Part shown: positions 22,957-33,385 of the stretch, piece by piece
Numbering within the stretch: position 1 is the first letter of the stretch
Layout: every line of letters starts with the position of its first letter
Assembly (NCBI GenBank): GCA_964016885.1
Contig: OZ024749.1
Location: 27,524,872 to 27,588,871 of the forward strand
Reading direction: 5' to 3'
Source: Eledone cirrhosa
Lineage: Eukaryota; Mollusca; Cephalopoda; Octopoda; Eledonidae
Length of the DNA stretch: 64,000 bases
Position numbers and translations under genes: made by a program
The notes under the pieces: generated by a model
Seen by the model: only the letters and a program-made list of their open reading frames with translations
Database searches by the model: none
Told to the model about the DNA's origin: nothing

Positions 22957-23049
22957 AGTTAGAAGTTTGATACTAAACCGCGCTGTGTTAAATGAAGAGT
23001 ATATGTGAAAATAATAGAGAACTGAAGAAAGGCGTTGGACAGCGTGGGG

Positions 23050-23065
23050 TTTTATAGCGCCCAAT
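23050..23065 (-). promoter_or_regulatory. TXN: TATA box and inverted CCAAT box of thioredoxin
   Basis: On the reverse strand TATAAAA occupies 23056-23050 and ATTGG 23065-23061, in the order CTCTATTGGGCGCTATAAAA. This places a start site near 23020-23025 and a 5' UTR of about 65-70 nt before the ATG at 22956. Spacing is right for a TATA promoter; an additional 5' UTR intron cannot be excluded. Confidence 0.55.
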
Positions 23066-23440
23066 AGAGAGTGAGAGAGGTAATTGAAAGAGATAAGCTG
23101 AGAGAGGGGGAGAAATAGAATAAAGAAGGAGGATGGAGATGATGAGCTTAAAAGAGAAAAAGAATGGAAAAGAGTAATGAGCAAGTGAATGAGTAAAAAT
23201 ACTGCGGAAAAGAGAGAGTGAGTGAGGGTGTGAGAAAAGGTCAAAGTGAGAGGGAAAAAAAAGGATGCGATAGGAGAAGGTAGAGATAGGAGTAGAACGT
23301 GAAGGGGATGGATAGAATAACAAGTAAATAAACAAAGTGAGGGGGATTGAGAGTGTTTGTGTGTGTAGTAAGAGGGGGAGAAATAAGAGTGAAGGTAGGA
23401 GGAAGTTTGTACGGGTGTCCATAATTGACAGAATCATAAC
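23066..23440. repeat. Purine-rich (GA-type) tract upstream of thioredoxin
   Basis: Strongly purine-biased plus strand (GAGAGGGAGAAA, GAGAGTGAGTGAGGG). It yields long Ser/Leu/Phe-rich reverse frames that are not genes. It may act as a GAGA-like upstream region; that is inference. Confidence 0.5.
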
Positions 23441-23758
23441 CAAGGAACGTCTTCTGCATGAAAACTTAACAATAAAGAGGGAAACGCGTGGTAAATTAAG
23501 CCAAGGACCTTTAATTAATTAAAATTACAGTCCATTTTTTATAAATGTCGAATTCCTGTAAGAATGAAAGCTGGGGAGATGCAATTAACTAAATAAAGAA
23601 TGCGGTGAGGAATGAGTTTGTACAGTAACAGCTGAACATATTTCGGTTAGTTTACTATTAAGTTTTCATGCAGCGGGTGTACTTGTCTAATATATTAATT
23701 TTTTTTTACAATCATTATTTAAAGTTAATTGGACAATATATATATTTAAATATACATA

Positions 23759-23809
23759 CACTTTTTGATGAGTTGTAGTGCACCTGAGCACTGTACACAA
23801 TATTTCATT
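23759..23809 (+). mobile_element. LINE family D extreme 3' end
   Basis: GATGAGTTGTAGTGCACCTG, AGCACTGTACACAAT, ATTTCATT: the last roughly 50 bp of the element at 52420-54350, abruptly joined to a SINE. Confidence 0.75.
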
Positions 23810-23913
23810 CCGCCGAGGTTTACTTTGCCTTTCATCCTTACGGGGTCGATAAAATAAAGTACCAGTAATGCACTGGTTAATTGCTGGCCTTGTGCCTAAA
23901 GTAGAAACAATTA
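23810..23913 (+). mobile_element. SINE S1, 5'-truncated
   Basis: Starts inside the B-box region (CCGCCGAGGTTTACTTTGCC) and runs to AGAAACAATTA. It faces the next SINE tail to tail, 7 bp away. Confidence 0.8.
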
Positions 23914-23920
23914 TATAATT

Positions 23921-24102
23921 TAATTGTTTCTATTTTTAGGTACAAGGCCAGCAATAATCCAGTACATTACTGGTACTTTATTTTATCGACCCCGTAAGGA
24001 TGAAAGGCAAAGTTAACCTCGGCGGGATTTGAACTCAGATCATAAAGGGACGTAACTCTATGCTTCAAAGCATGGTGTCCGACTCTCTACCGATACTGCC
24101 AA
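23921..24102 (-). mobile_element. SINE S1, full length
   Basis: Reverse-strand copy from TAATTGTTTCTATTTTTAGG to CTACCGATACTGCCAA, well preserved. Confidence 0.82.
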
Positions 24103-24127
24103 ATTTAATGCATTCTCACAAATGTTT

Positions 24128-24275
24128 GATTGGCGGCGAATTGGCAGAATCGTTAGAACATTGGATAGAATGTTTTGCGGTATTCGTTCCTGCTCACTTC
24201 ACTGCAGTCTGAGTTCAAATCCTTTTGAGGTCTATAAAAAAAGTACCAGTCCAATACTGGGTCGTTTTCTTTCTA
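24128..24275 (+). mobile_element. SINE S1b head
   Basis: GGCGGCGAATTGGCAGAATC, GTTAGAACATTGG, GAGTTCAAATCC, then AAAGTACCAGTCCAATACTG. A reverse trace of the same head (AACTGTCAAATTCGCCGC) occurs at 24353-24375. Confidence 0.65.
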
Positions 24276-24534
24276 ATACACAGAAAAAATTCTCTAAAAA
24301 AAATATGATGTATTCAAACCTAGTGAGGTAGTAGGCTCTACCCGACATTCTAACAACTGTCAAATTCGCCGCTTCGTCTACCTCAAGTCCAAATGGCTAA
24401 ACGGTAAGTAAGTATATGGGGTTATCTCTACAATAGCCCTGGACAACCTCACCAGCTTCTTTTATGTTCTTTTATGTTTTCACGCCACTCAGTAAATACA
24501 TACAACATATAGAAAGAACAGGCATGGTTGAAGA

Positions 24535-24690
24535 TTGTGGATTGTCAGAGTCGTTAGGGGCATTGGATTAAAAACGCCCCGGTATCTGTTCTGGCTCACC
24601 GCACTTTGAAGTTGAAATCCCACAAAGATCAACTTTACTTTCCATTCTTAATGTACCAGTCTAGTACTGGTGGTCAATGCCCCCCCCCCT
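24535..24690 (+). mobile_element. SINE S1b, diverged
   Basis: TTGTGGATTGTCAGAGTCGT, TAGGGGCATTGGATTAAA, GAAATCCCACAAAG, then TACCAGTCTAGTACTGG; ends in a short C-run. Confidence 0.6.
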
Positions 24691-25811
24691 CTCTTTTTCG
24701 TCGTTTGAAGATCTGGTAACCACGGTTAGAATATGCTTTACTGATGAAATCTCATGAGACAGAAATAACATTCCATATTGTTTAATTAATGTTGATTAAT
24801 TAAAATATCGGATTTGTCTCCTCTTGCCCTACATTTTAAAATTTATTTTATCGTGATTAATCAATTAAGTTTCAACTACATCAAGTATGCTGGTAGGGTC
24901 ACTTTAGTATCTTTTTAAAATAGTTGTTACAAACTTTTTATTGTAGCAATTTAGATACATAGATAGGTTTAGAATATTTAGTCAAGCATTCAGAAAAAGA
25001 AAGCAGTATTGGAAAAGACTATAAATGCCATAAAAGAAAAAGGAGAAAAAGAACAAGGACTATTAGTCAAAAAAAGAAAGAAAGAAAGGGAGGAAGGGAA
25101 AAGGTGACAGACTCTGTTTCGGCTGTGCTCCGCGGACAAAAATGACAAAGGCATTTCCACGGATAATGGCCAGCGACACCCGCTGCAATAGTCACCTCTT
25201 ATGGATAGCTTGAACCCTTTCACTGTAATAAGATGTTAAAAAGACGACGTTAGACGACGTTGATTTGCTAGACATGGCTGATAGATCTTCCTCAAATTAT
25301 ATACACCACACATCAGCTTAAAACGAAAAAAAAAAAAAAAATCTTCAAATGATCATCTAACTAAACTATAATAAAGTAAGGAGCGCGGGACTGCATATGG
25401 TTTATAATTTTTTATCCCATTAGTAAAATAAGTTGGATTACTTTGAATAAATAATTAATGAATATTACATAATTTATCTACTAAATTTCGTGGCTGTTGA
25501 TTAAATATATTTTGTTTATTTAAAGATTCACTTCTTTAAAATTTCTGAATTGTCAACACTTCCGGTTGGCCATAGCTTAAATAAACATACTAATTTTCTG
25601 TCACTAATTTTCTCCTAATGAGGTTTATATATAATATCGTCATTTTTAATGTATCATGGATTACGTTACTGATTAAATAAGACAGTGTAACGCAGTCTTC
25701 GTTCAATTTCTATGTATTATATATTGTCAATTACGATTTTATTTGATGTATCATATCTACATGTATATATATATATATACCTGCGTATAATATCAATATA
25801 CACACTACACA
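24691..25811. other. No gene recognised
   Basis: A+T-rich intergenic DNA between thioredoxin and POFUT1. A purine-rich block at 25000-25110 gives a Ser/Phe-rich reverse frame without a recognisable domain. Confidence 0.4.
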
Positions 25812-25853
25812 TGCTAGCAGAAAACCACCCGAAGGGTGGTTTTTCTGCTAGCA
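25812..25853. repeat. 18-bp inverted repeat with tiny loop
   Basis: GCTAGCAGAAAACCACCC pairs with GGTGGTTTTTCTGCTAGC across GAAG, with one unpaired base. Terminator-like in shape, but in eukaryotic intergenic DNA more likely a foldback remnant. Confidence 0.8.
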
Positions 25854-26341
25854 CATTTTATAATATCGTTCTAAATCAGGCATGGTCAACCTTTTTCGAG
25901 CTACTATTTCTAGCGAATTCAGTGACTACGTAGAGGCTCCGTCGTTGACTCATGGTCAATGGAAGAAGTAAGTATTCTGTCAGCCGAACAAGCAAGCAGA
26001 TATCGATTGATCGATCGATCAAAGATGCTGGTGGAGGGGTGGAAGAGGCTCCAAACCGTTGCTCAACCTGCTAGAAAAAGCAGCCAAATCACGTCATCGT
26101 TGTCTTATAAAAGGAAGAAACACATTATAACGGCGTGGTGTGATCTTTGGATTACCATAAATGGGAGCAAAAGTCGGGATGGTCATGACTGGAATACCTT
26201 TGACCTACTGAAACAGGCACCAAGTGTCACGATTGAACATGAATTTTTTTTTACTGATCGAAGTAAACAAACATGCGCAAGGATTACCCCCCATCCCACA
26301 CCCACCCATATCGATCTCAATGAAAGGGGATCATAGCGATC

Positions 26342-26844
26342 GAATTCACGGCATACATCAAAACGGCCGGTCTGAAAAGTGAAACTAATTTTTGACAGTT
26401 ACGTACACTCACTCATCTGAATAGATTTGTGTATATATAGTCCTGCATAAACTTCGAGATGACTATAATGCAGACACACGCAATTGTATGGATTTCTTAA
26501 TATATATATATATATGTGTGGGTGTGTATATGTGTGTATATATATGTGTGTGTGTATGTATATATATATATATATGTGTGTTTGTATATATATATATATG
26601 TGTTTGTATATATATATGTATGTGTGTTTGTATATATATATGTGTTTGTATATATATATGTGTGTATATGTGTACATATACACACATATATATGTTGTAC
26701 ATGTGTATATACATCTATAAGTTTGTGGATGTGTGTAAAAAAATATCACGTATTCACAATCCAAATTGAAAATAATGACGTGCGTAATTGTCAAAAATTA
26801 GTTTCACTTTTAAGACCGGCCGTTTTGACGTATGCCCGAATTCA
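26342..26844. mobile_element. DNA transposon-like element with ~60-bp inverted ends
   Basis: Left arm 26342-26407 and right arm 26779-26844 are near reverse complements; the shared core reads CAAAACGGCCGGTCT then AAAAGTGAAACTAATTTTTG. The middle is a TATG/TA microsatellite (26500-26720) and has no transposase. Both ends carry GAATTC. Confidence 0.8.
26500..26720. repeat. TATG/TA microsatellite
   Basis: Imperfect TATATGTGTG and TTTGTATA repeats. They give overlapping YIYICVC frames on both strands that are not genes. Confidence 0.9.
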
Positions 26845-27188
26845 CAACAAGGAGATGTGTGTTCGAGTACAACCTGATATACGTTTCTTTCATATGCGTT
26901 GTTGTTGTTGTTGTTTAGTCTCAGATCAGTCCAAATCGTCCTATGTTCAAGGCCATTCTGAACGTGACCATCCCGTGTTTGTTTTTCTAACGTTCTGTAT
27001 CTAGGACTACATTATTTCGTGTATCTTTTCTTTATTTTTTAAGACAGTGGGGTGTAATGTGAATGAGATTGAACTGCTATTTCTTGTAGATCGTATGCAT
27101 TACTGTTGTTGTTGCTATTGCTATGGCTAGTGTTGTTTTGCCTCAGATCAAACCTTGGCAATCAGACATATAATCAAATGCACCCCAG
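26845..27188. other. No gene recognised
   Basis: Unique-looking DNA with (GTT)n at 26902-26916 and related GTTGTTGC motifs near 27100. Confidence 0.4.
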
Positions 27189-27510
27189 CCGTAGCAAGTA
27201 TATAGACTGCACTCCTGTACATGGGTTTAACTACCTTCACAAGCCATTCATCTATTCCTAGCTTCCTGGGTGACTACCACATTACAGAACATGGGCTTCT
27301 ATCACAGACTTTTTCTCAGTCAATAGATGATACTTTAAGGAGCTTAGAATTAGCTAAATACTTCTCCAACATTTGTCTCACTATGAAGATAGCATCAGTA
27401 GTGCTTCTCCCAGGCATAAAGCCAAATTACAAAATTGCATCTCAAGATTAATTCTATCCCTAATCAACTTTGCTACCACTATTTCACTAAACTTCATAGC
27501 TTGATATAAT
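27189..27510 (-). mobile_element. LINE RT fragment (families A/B)
   Basis: Reverse strand matches the RT core seen at 61050-61270: GMKPNYKIAS-like motif, then VDWLRK and LGIDEWLVK in changing frames. Read on +, ACTACCTTCACAAGCCATTC is shared with 9970-10000. Confidence 0.72.
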
Positions 27511-28045
27511 AATTTTATAACTGTAATTACTTGCCTCTTGTGTATCCAGTTTTAAACTTACCTATAAGTTAAATAAGCTAAAGCTTAGGGCCACACACCC
27601 TTGGGGGCCTCATTTTTAAAAACACCATTCTATTTTATCATTAGTTTTTATACTTTAAAGACTTAGCCATGTGTACTCTTTTTGAAACTATCATATATTA
27701 GAGATCATACCGCCCAGCCTGTTTTCCCTTTTCTCCCTTCTTACCTGTTCTACACCTCAGTGTCCTTTGTTTGTACCTTGGACAACAGTCCTTACTCTTT
27801 TCTGTTTTACTATTTCTCTCCTTTCTATATTTTTCTTCTTTGGCTAAGCCCTTGCGCACTCTGCATTTGTGTAATTTGCCTAAAGACATAACTTGTCTCT
27901 ACCTGTTTTGTTATGTCCCTAAGTGCACTGGAATGAATGGTATTGACCTTAATGCACTGAAACCATAGTGATTTCCAGAGTTTGACCGAGGAGATGGGGT
28001 TGTTTGTCCATCTTTCCATTGTCATTGTCCTGTGCGCTCCCTATT

Positions 28046-28050
<5 letters not shown>
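27511..28050. other. No gene recognised
   Basis: Pyrimidine-rich 27710-27900 gives Ser/Phe/Leu frames without a domain. Nothing supported. Confidence 0.35.
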
Positions 28051-28087
<37 letters not shown>

Positions 28088-28120
28088 TCATCATCATCAT
28101 CATCATATATATATATATGT
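28051..28120. repeat. (TA)n-(TCA)n-(TA)n microsatellite
   Basis: A TCA run between two TA runs. It resembles a LINE (GAT)n tail captured inside a TA array. Confidence 0.9.
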
Positions 28121-28189
28121 ATGTAAAAGGTAAACAGAAATAACAACATAATCGGTACAGTATATGGAAGGTATATATTAGGTTAACGC

Positions 28190-28246
28190 TTGATATAGCA
28201 GGAAGAGGGTCTTAACGTTTCGGACGCTAGTCCTTCATCGGAAAAA
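28190..28246 (-). ncRNA. Degenerate hammerhead-ribozyme-like motif
   Basis: On the reverse strand: CCGATGA, AGGACTAGCGTCC, GAAAC, GTTAAG. This is the hammerhead order CTGATGA - stem II (GGAC/TAGC/GTCC) - GAAA - stem III, with one change (CTGATGA to CCGATGA) in a catalytic position. A TTAAC that could close stem III follows about 30 nt later. Such motifs are known in Penelope-like element repeats. Probably inactive. Confidence 0.4.
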
Positions 28247-28565
28247 AGAATGAGAAATAAAATAGATTGAGGGGACGGGCGGGATGGAATTGGAAAAAGT
28301 GTCTTTAGATAAAAATAACAGGTCCATTCATGTTGACATCTCTTGCAAATATATACAACATAGATAACAATCAAATTTTTGTTTAATGCATTTAATTGCT
28401 AATGATCGTTTCTTCCAGTCATAGGTCTGGAATCATCGCAGCATATACAATGTTAAAACAAATAAATTCCTAATCCCAAATTGATTCTCAAATGTTTAGA
28501 AAAGAATAATGGAAGAATTGTGTCATTTGATGAAAACATTATGTATACAGGGCTGATACTGCACT

Positions 28566-28628
28566 GTGTGTGTGTGTGTGTGGTGGTGGTGGTGGTGGTG
28601 GTGGTGTGTGTGTGTGGGGGGGGGGACC
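28566..28628. repeat. (TG)n-(GGT)n-(TG)n-(G)n tract
   Basis: Simple repeat ending in a G run. It gives a Trp-rich spurious frame. Confidence 0.9.
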
Positions 28629-28799
28629 AGATGTCAATGTCTGGCTATGTGTGAGAAACAATTGATCAGCATTAAAAAATTGTTACAATGCTACTCCTAT
28701 CACGCTGAATCCGGAGATAAAAGCACCAATCACCAACCAGCAGAAAATCTTATCTTCCTTTAAGGTACGAAACTTTAGAGTTGTCACAATCAACACTGA

Positions 28800-29015
28800 C
28801 TCTCTTGATCTTCTCATACTATCTCTCATGACACTCTTTCTCTCTCTTCTCACACACACTATACCTCTCTCTCTTCTAATATTATCTCTCATGACACTCT
28901 TTCTCTCTCACAATCTCCCTCTTCCAGACACACTGTCTCTTTCCCTATCTCCCTTTATCTCTCTCTCCCTATCTTCCTCTTTTTCTCGCCCCCCCCCTCT
29001 CTCTCACACACATAT
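28800..29015. repeat. (CT)n-rich imperfect tandem block
   Basis: Repeated TCTCTCATGACACTCTTTCT units (28825 and 28885) inside a CT-rich tract that ends in CACACA. Confidence 0.8.
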
Positions 29016-29119
29016 ACAAAATGTCTTACAACTATGAATTGCAGATTTGATTTCTAGATATGTGAGAAGGTAGGTGGTTATGTAGAGTAGCTGGGTGTGT
29101 TTGTGGGTGCATGTGTTAG

Positions 29120-29127
29120 GTGGGTGG

Positions 29128-29158
<31 letters not shown>

Positions 29159-29388
29159 TGTTAGTATGTATGTATGTATGTATGTATCTATGGATGTATG
29201 TATCTATGTATATATGTATGTATGTATCTATGTATGAATATGTATATTATTATTGTTGTTGTCGTTATTATTATTATTGCTATTATTATTATTATTATTA
29301 TTGTTATTAATGTATGTGTGTGTGTATACGTGTGTGTGTATGTGTATGTATGTATATATGTATGTATGTATATATATATATATATTTT

Positions 29389-29424
<36 letters not shown>

Positions 29425-29760
29425 TTTTTTTTTTCTTCTCGTGCAATGGCCATACTCGATAACGAGGGGGCAGCCATCATCTATGTATGTATGTATGTAT
29501 GTATGTACGTATGTATGTATGTATGTACGTATGTATATAGATAAACAGGTGGATATACAGACAGGTAGATAAGTGGGTATGTAGTTAGTTAGGTAAAATA
29601 TATAGGTAGGTGGGTAGGTAGATAGGCGGGTAGATAGGTAGATAGATAAGTAGGTAGGTAAGTAAGTAGATATAAAGATAGGTAGGTAGGTAGCTAGGTA
29701 GGCAGGTAGATAGATAAATAGGTAGATTGATAGGTAGGTAGATAGATAGGTCAGTTAATG
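29120..29760. repeat. (GTAT)n, (TTA)n and (GGTA/GATA)n microsatellite field
   Basis: TATG tetramers (29129-29242 and 29480-29540), TTA triplets (29250-29310, 29380-29425), then GGTA/GATA tetramers (29590-29755). All long frames here are artefacts. Confidence 0.92.
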
Positions 29761-29999
29761 TTACAGAGAATGAAGTGAATAAATTTATCTAAAGTCAATA
29801 AAGTAGACATTCCTGTGTTATGGAGGAGTGTTTAATGGTGTAACCAGTGTTTGTTCAATTATGAAGAAAAGTAGCCGGACACAGAGAAACCAGCCATTAA
29901 CTGATGATGATCATGATGATGATGATGTTGTTGGTATATACTCATACACTCACACATACACACATACATAGGCACTCATGCACACACTGATGAGATATC

Positions 30000-30342
30000 A
30001 TCATCATCATCATCATCATTTTACGTCCGCTTTTTCCCTGCTTGCAAGGGTGGGACGGGAACTGATTCTGGCTTGATTTCTACAGCTGGATGCCCTTCCT
30101 AACACCAACCTCATTTACAGTGAGTGCTGGGTGCTTTTTTGTCATGGCACCTCCACGACCACTTTGCAGTGGAATGATATGGACCCCAGTCCTATCATCT
30201 CATTTCTACAGCTGAGTAAACTGGAGCAATGTGAAATAAAGTGTCTTGCTCAAGGACACAACACATCACCCGGTCTGAGAATTGAACTCACAACCTTTTG
30301 ATTGTAAGGCCAATGCTCTAACCACTAAGCCATGTGCCTCCA
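30000..30342 (-). mobile_element. Full-length tRNA-headed SINE S2 with LINE-like tail
   Basis: Reverse strand: GGAGGCACATGGCTTAGTGG (A box), GGTTGTGAGTTCAATTCTCA (B box), the body AAGACACTTTATTTCACATT, then a 3' half with GTTGGTGTTAGGAAGGGCAT and CTTGCAAGCAGGGAAAAAGC, ending in (GAT)n. The 3' half resembles LINE family A/B 3' UTRs. A tight match is at 58892-59220. Confidence 0.85.
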
Positions 30343-30510
30343 ATATATATATATATATATATACACTTACACACACACATACAAAAACATGCACACATGT
30401 GGTGGTGTTGATTATGATCGTGAGGATTATACATATATACTCACACACAAAGACACGCATACAAAACACATACACAAATACATACACACATACTTATGCA
30501 CACACAGTTT
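30343..30510. repeat. TA/CA microsatellite
   Basis: (TA)n at the SINE head, then CACACA-type repeats. Reading frames here are artefacts. Confidence 0.85.
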
Positions 30511-30689
30511 ATTTCTCTCCACCCCATGGGAAATAATAACGTTAGGGAGACAATAGTATGCAAAGGGAAGCCACATACATCCATGCACATGCATGTCTCT
30601 TGGCAAGCTTGCTGAATGCTTAAGTCATTGTCAGGCAGCCCAGGATATGACGGGCTGTCCTACTTACTTGTCACATTTACATATTGCAT

Positions 30690-30845
30690 AAATATGTAAG
30701 TTGGTAGTTAGGTAGGTAGATTGGTATGTTAGTAATTTGGTAGGTAGATAGGTATATAAGTTGGTAGGTTGGTAAGGTAGGCTGATAGATAGGTTGGTAT
30801 GTTGGTAAGTTAGTATGTAGGTAGGTTGGTGGGTAGGTAAGTAGT
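30690..30845. repeat. (GGTA/GGTTG)n imperfect repeat
   Basis: TAGGTAGGTTGGTATG-type tetramers, ending at a SINE fragment. Confidence 0.85.
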
Positions 30846-30969
30846 ACTGGTACTTTATTTTATTGACTCTGTAAGCGAACCTCAGTGGGATTTGAACTCA
30901 GAATGTGAAGGGACATAACTCTACACTGCAAAGTATGTTGTCCAACGCTCTACTGATTCTGCCAATCCA
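30846..30969 (-). mobile_element. SINE S1, 3'-truncated
   Basis: GTACTGGTACTTTATTTTAT through CTACTGATTCTGCCAATCC on +, the reverse body and head of S1. Confidence 0.75.
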
Positions 30970-31066
30970 CCGTTCTTGCCTATCAATAACAATAAAAAAC
31001 AATAATGGTTAATTAATTGGAAAAAAAAGTCAATACCATTTAATCAGCAAATTGGCTGATATTGAT

Positions 31067-31355
31067 TAAGGATAAAGATCCCATGACTCCTTGTGGAGTC
31101 GTAGAGGCACCATCAAACGATGTGTCTAGGGCACTGTTAAACCTGGCGGAGCCCAACCCTCTCCAGGTCTGAACACAGATGATTTTTTTCTATAGAGGAA
31201 GAATTGACCCAAGTACTGCACTGGTACTTTATTTTATCGACGTCGAAAGGATGAAAGGCAAAGTTGTCCATGGCGGTATTTGAACTCAGAGCTCATAATC
31301 AGGTGGGACGAATATAATAAAGCATTCTATCTGATGCCTTATTGATTATCTGCCG
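31067..31355 (-). mobile_element. SINE S1b
   Basis: On +: GATCCCATGACTCCTTGTGG, GGCACTGTTAAACCTGGCGG, then GGATGAAAGGCAAAGTTG and TTTGAACTCAGAG. Same layout as 10872-11160. Confidence 0.7.
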
Positions 31356-31507
31356 ATTAATCAGTGCAGTCTTAGTACATTAAGTCATACTTAATTACTA
31401 ATGACAGCTGTGGTTATCCTTATCATTACAAGACTTGTTCAAAATACATGGATAAATATATTGTTGATTTGCTGCTTCTGTCTCAGGTTGTTGTCATTTG
31501 CCTGATT

Positions 31508-31690
31508 GAGATCAGTGATCAGAGATCAGAGATCAGTGATCAGATATTCAGTGATCAGAGATCAATGAACAGTGACCAGAGATTAGAGATCAGAGATCAG
31601 TGATCAGTGATCAGAGATCAGAGATCAGTGATTAGTGATAAGTCATCAGTGGTCAGTTATCAGAGATCCATGCTCAGTGATCAGTTTCCA
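31508..31690. repeat. GATCA(G/T)-unit tandem repeat
   Basis: About 25 imperfect GATCAGA/GATCAGT units, very rich in the palindrome TGATCA. No element recognised. Confidence 0.88.
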
Positions 31691-31939
31691 AAGCACACCA
31701 TGAGGCGGTCAACAAATAAAATATGGACTTCACACACCCTAATCTCATTACTGTGAGCTGGTTACAATGCCAGGTGGACATCACATAATAGCAGCTGTCT
31801 GATATGCAAAAAGAAGAAGAATTATCATGATGATGATCATCATCATTGTTGTTTGACTGTAGTAGCAGACAGTATCAATCATCCTCCACCCCCTACAGCT
31901 TTCATAATCAATTGTGGTCCATGGTAGAAGGATTAGCCA

Positions 31940-32330
31940 TCAGCAATATATGAAAGTCTGGATGGAATTTGAACTGAGAAAATCAAACTGCTTGAACAGT
32001 AACCACAAGGTATCTTGTCCAACGGTTTAACATTCACATCAATCCTCCTCCATTTTGTAGACTTCGAAGGGATGGAAGGCACAGCTAACCTCAGTAGGAT
32101 TTGAATTCAGAAAGCAAAGTATTGTAACAAACACCACAAGCTATTTTATCTGATATTTTAACAATTCTACCAATTCACTGCTGTGAGTTGGCACATAGTT
32201 TTAGCAACCCCCCAAAAAAGGGATGGACCTCAGCCAGAACTGAACTCAGAAGATTGAGATCCAGAAAGAAATACCACAATATTCTGTCCAATGTTGTAAT
32301 GGCTCTGCTAATTTACTACATTGATGGACA
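31940..32330 (-). repeat. Cluster of decayed S1b SINE heads
   Basis: Three reverse-strand traces, each with an A/B-box pair: TGGAATTTGAACTGAG (31969), GGATTTGAATTCAGAA (32097) and CAGAACTGAACTCAG (32234), each followed by a CCA-A-TGT/TTTAAC segment. Confidence 0.5.
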
Positions 32331-33029
32331 TAGCGATTGTTGATTGATTGCAACTGGTGTGTCCTGATAAGCTCTGCAGGTATACAAAATGGGATGGTTG
32401 TACAATAGGAACAAAAGAATGACTTGATAACATGTTGAGAAATCAAACAAGATCACAGATCAATAGCCAATATTCAAAGCCTTACAAACTGTAGCTGTCA
32501 TAAACAAACAGCCTCTAAAGTTGAGTAATGTAATTAAATAATTAATAAATGCCTAATTAATCTGTGATAAAAGTTATGAAAAATGATAGGAACAATATGT
32601 TTTTATTTTATTTTTTCATTCTGCTATCTGTTATATAAATACCAATCAAAATATTAACACCGCACCTTATTTAACATACAATCTGTAAATATATAGAACA
32701 GAACAAACACAGTAACATGAAAAGATGAGAGCAAAATAGATTAATATGTAAATGTTTACATGAAGCTCAATAATTAATCAATATTTTTTTAATAATTGTT
32801 AACACTTCCAGTGATACAACATTCAATTTTATGGGCGGAGGGGTGAAAGGGGCAAAATTAAAAGCTGACAAGCATACAGTCAAACTGATAGACAGACATA
32901 AGTTCACTTTTATATCATCCTTTAAGGGGACAGTTTATTTTGGAGAAACCTGATTCAAGAAGAATGCATATTGCATCTGGAAGTTATTTCAAACTTATTG
33001 ATATTTCTATAATCTTCATATATATAAAA
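32331..33029. other. No gene recognised
   Basis: A+T-rich intergenic DNA. No repeat or frame could be assigned. Confidence 0.4.
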
Positions 33030-33275
33030 GTGGGAGGCCACCTTTGCCTTTCATCCTTTCAAGGTCGGTAAAAAGTATCAATTTAGTACTGGGGTCGACT
33101 CTTCCTCTCTATCTCTTTCTCATTTCCATTCTCTCACTCACTATCTTTCTCTGGAAGAAATCTGCTATATACAGGCCTGGAGAGGTGATGGGCTCCACTA
33201 GGCTTTAAAATGCCCAAGAAACGCTGTATGTCAGTACAGTGCCCCAATGACTCCATCAGGAATTACAGGACAATG
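33030..33275 (+). mobile_element. SINE S1b 3' part
   Basis: CACCTTTGCCTTTCATCC, TTTAGTACTGGGGTCGACTC, GGCCTGGAGAGGTGATGGGC, then CCCAATGACTCC: the 3' half of S1b, plus strand. Confidence 0.65.
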
Positions 33276-33385
33276 ATGAGGATGATATAAAAGTGAACTT
33301 ATGTCTGTCTGTCAGTTTGACTGTATGATTGTCAGTCTGTTTATCTGTTTGTCTGTCTCTATATAATTATGTATGTATGTAGGTA

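Noticed and set aside
22831..23443. Overlapping 137- and 151-residue reverse ORFs
   Set aside because: Ser/Leu/Phe-rich products of a purine-biased tract that covers the thioredoxin promoter; only the MIEITTV portion is real.
25812..25853. Intrinsic transcription terminator
   Set aside because: Shape fits, but the DNA is eukaryotic intergenic sequence with no neighbouring gene end.
25959..26336. 125-residue plus ORF as a gene
   Set aside because: No domain, no splice context and no compositional signal; it ends at the inverted-repeat element at 26342. Not enough support.
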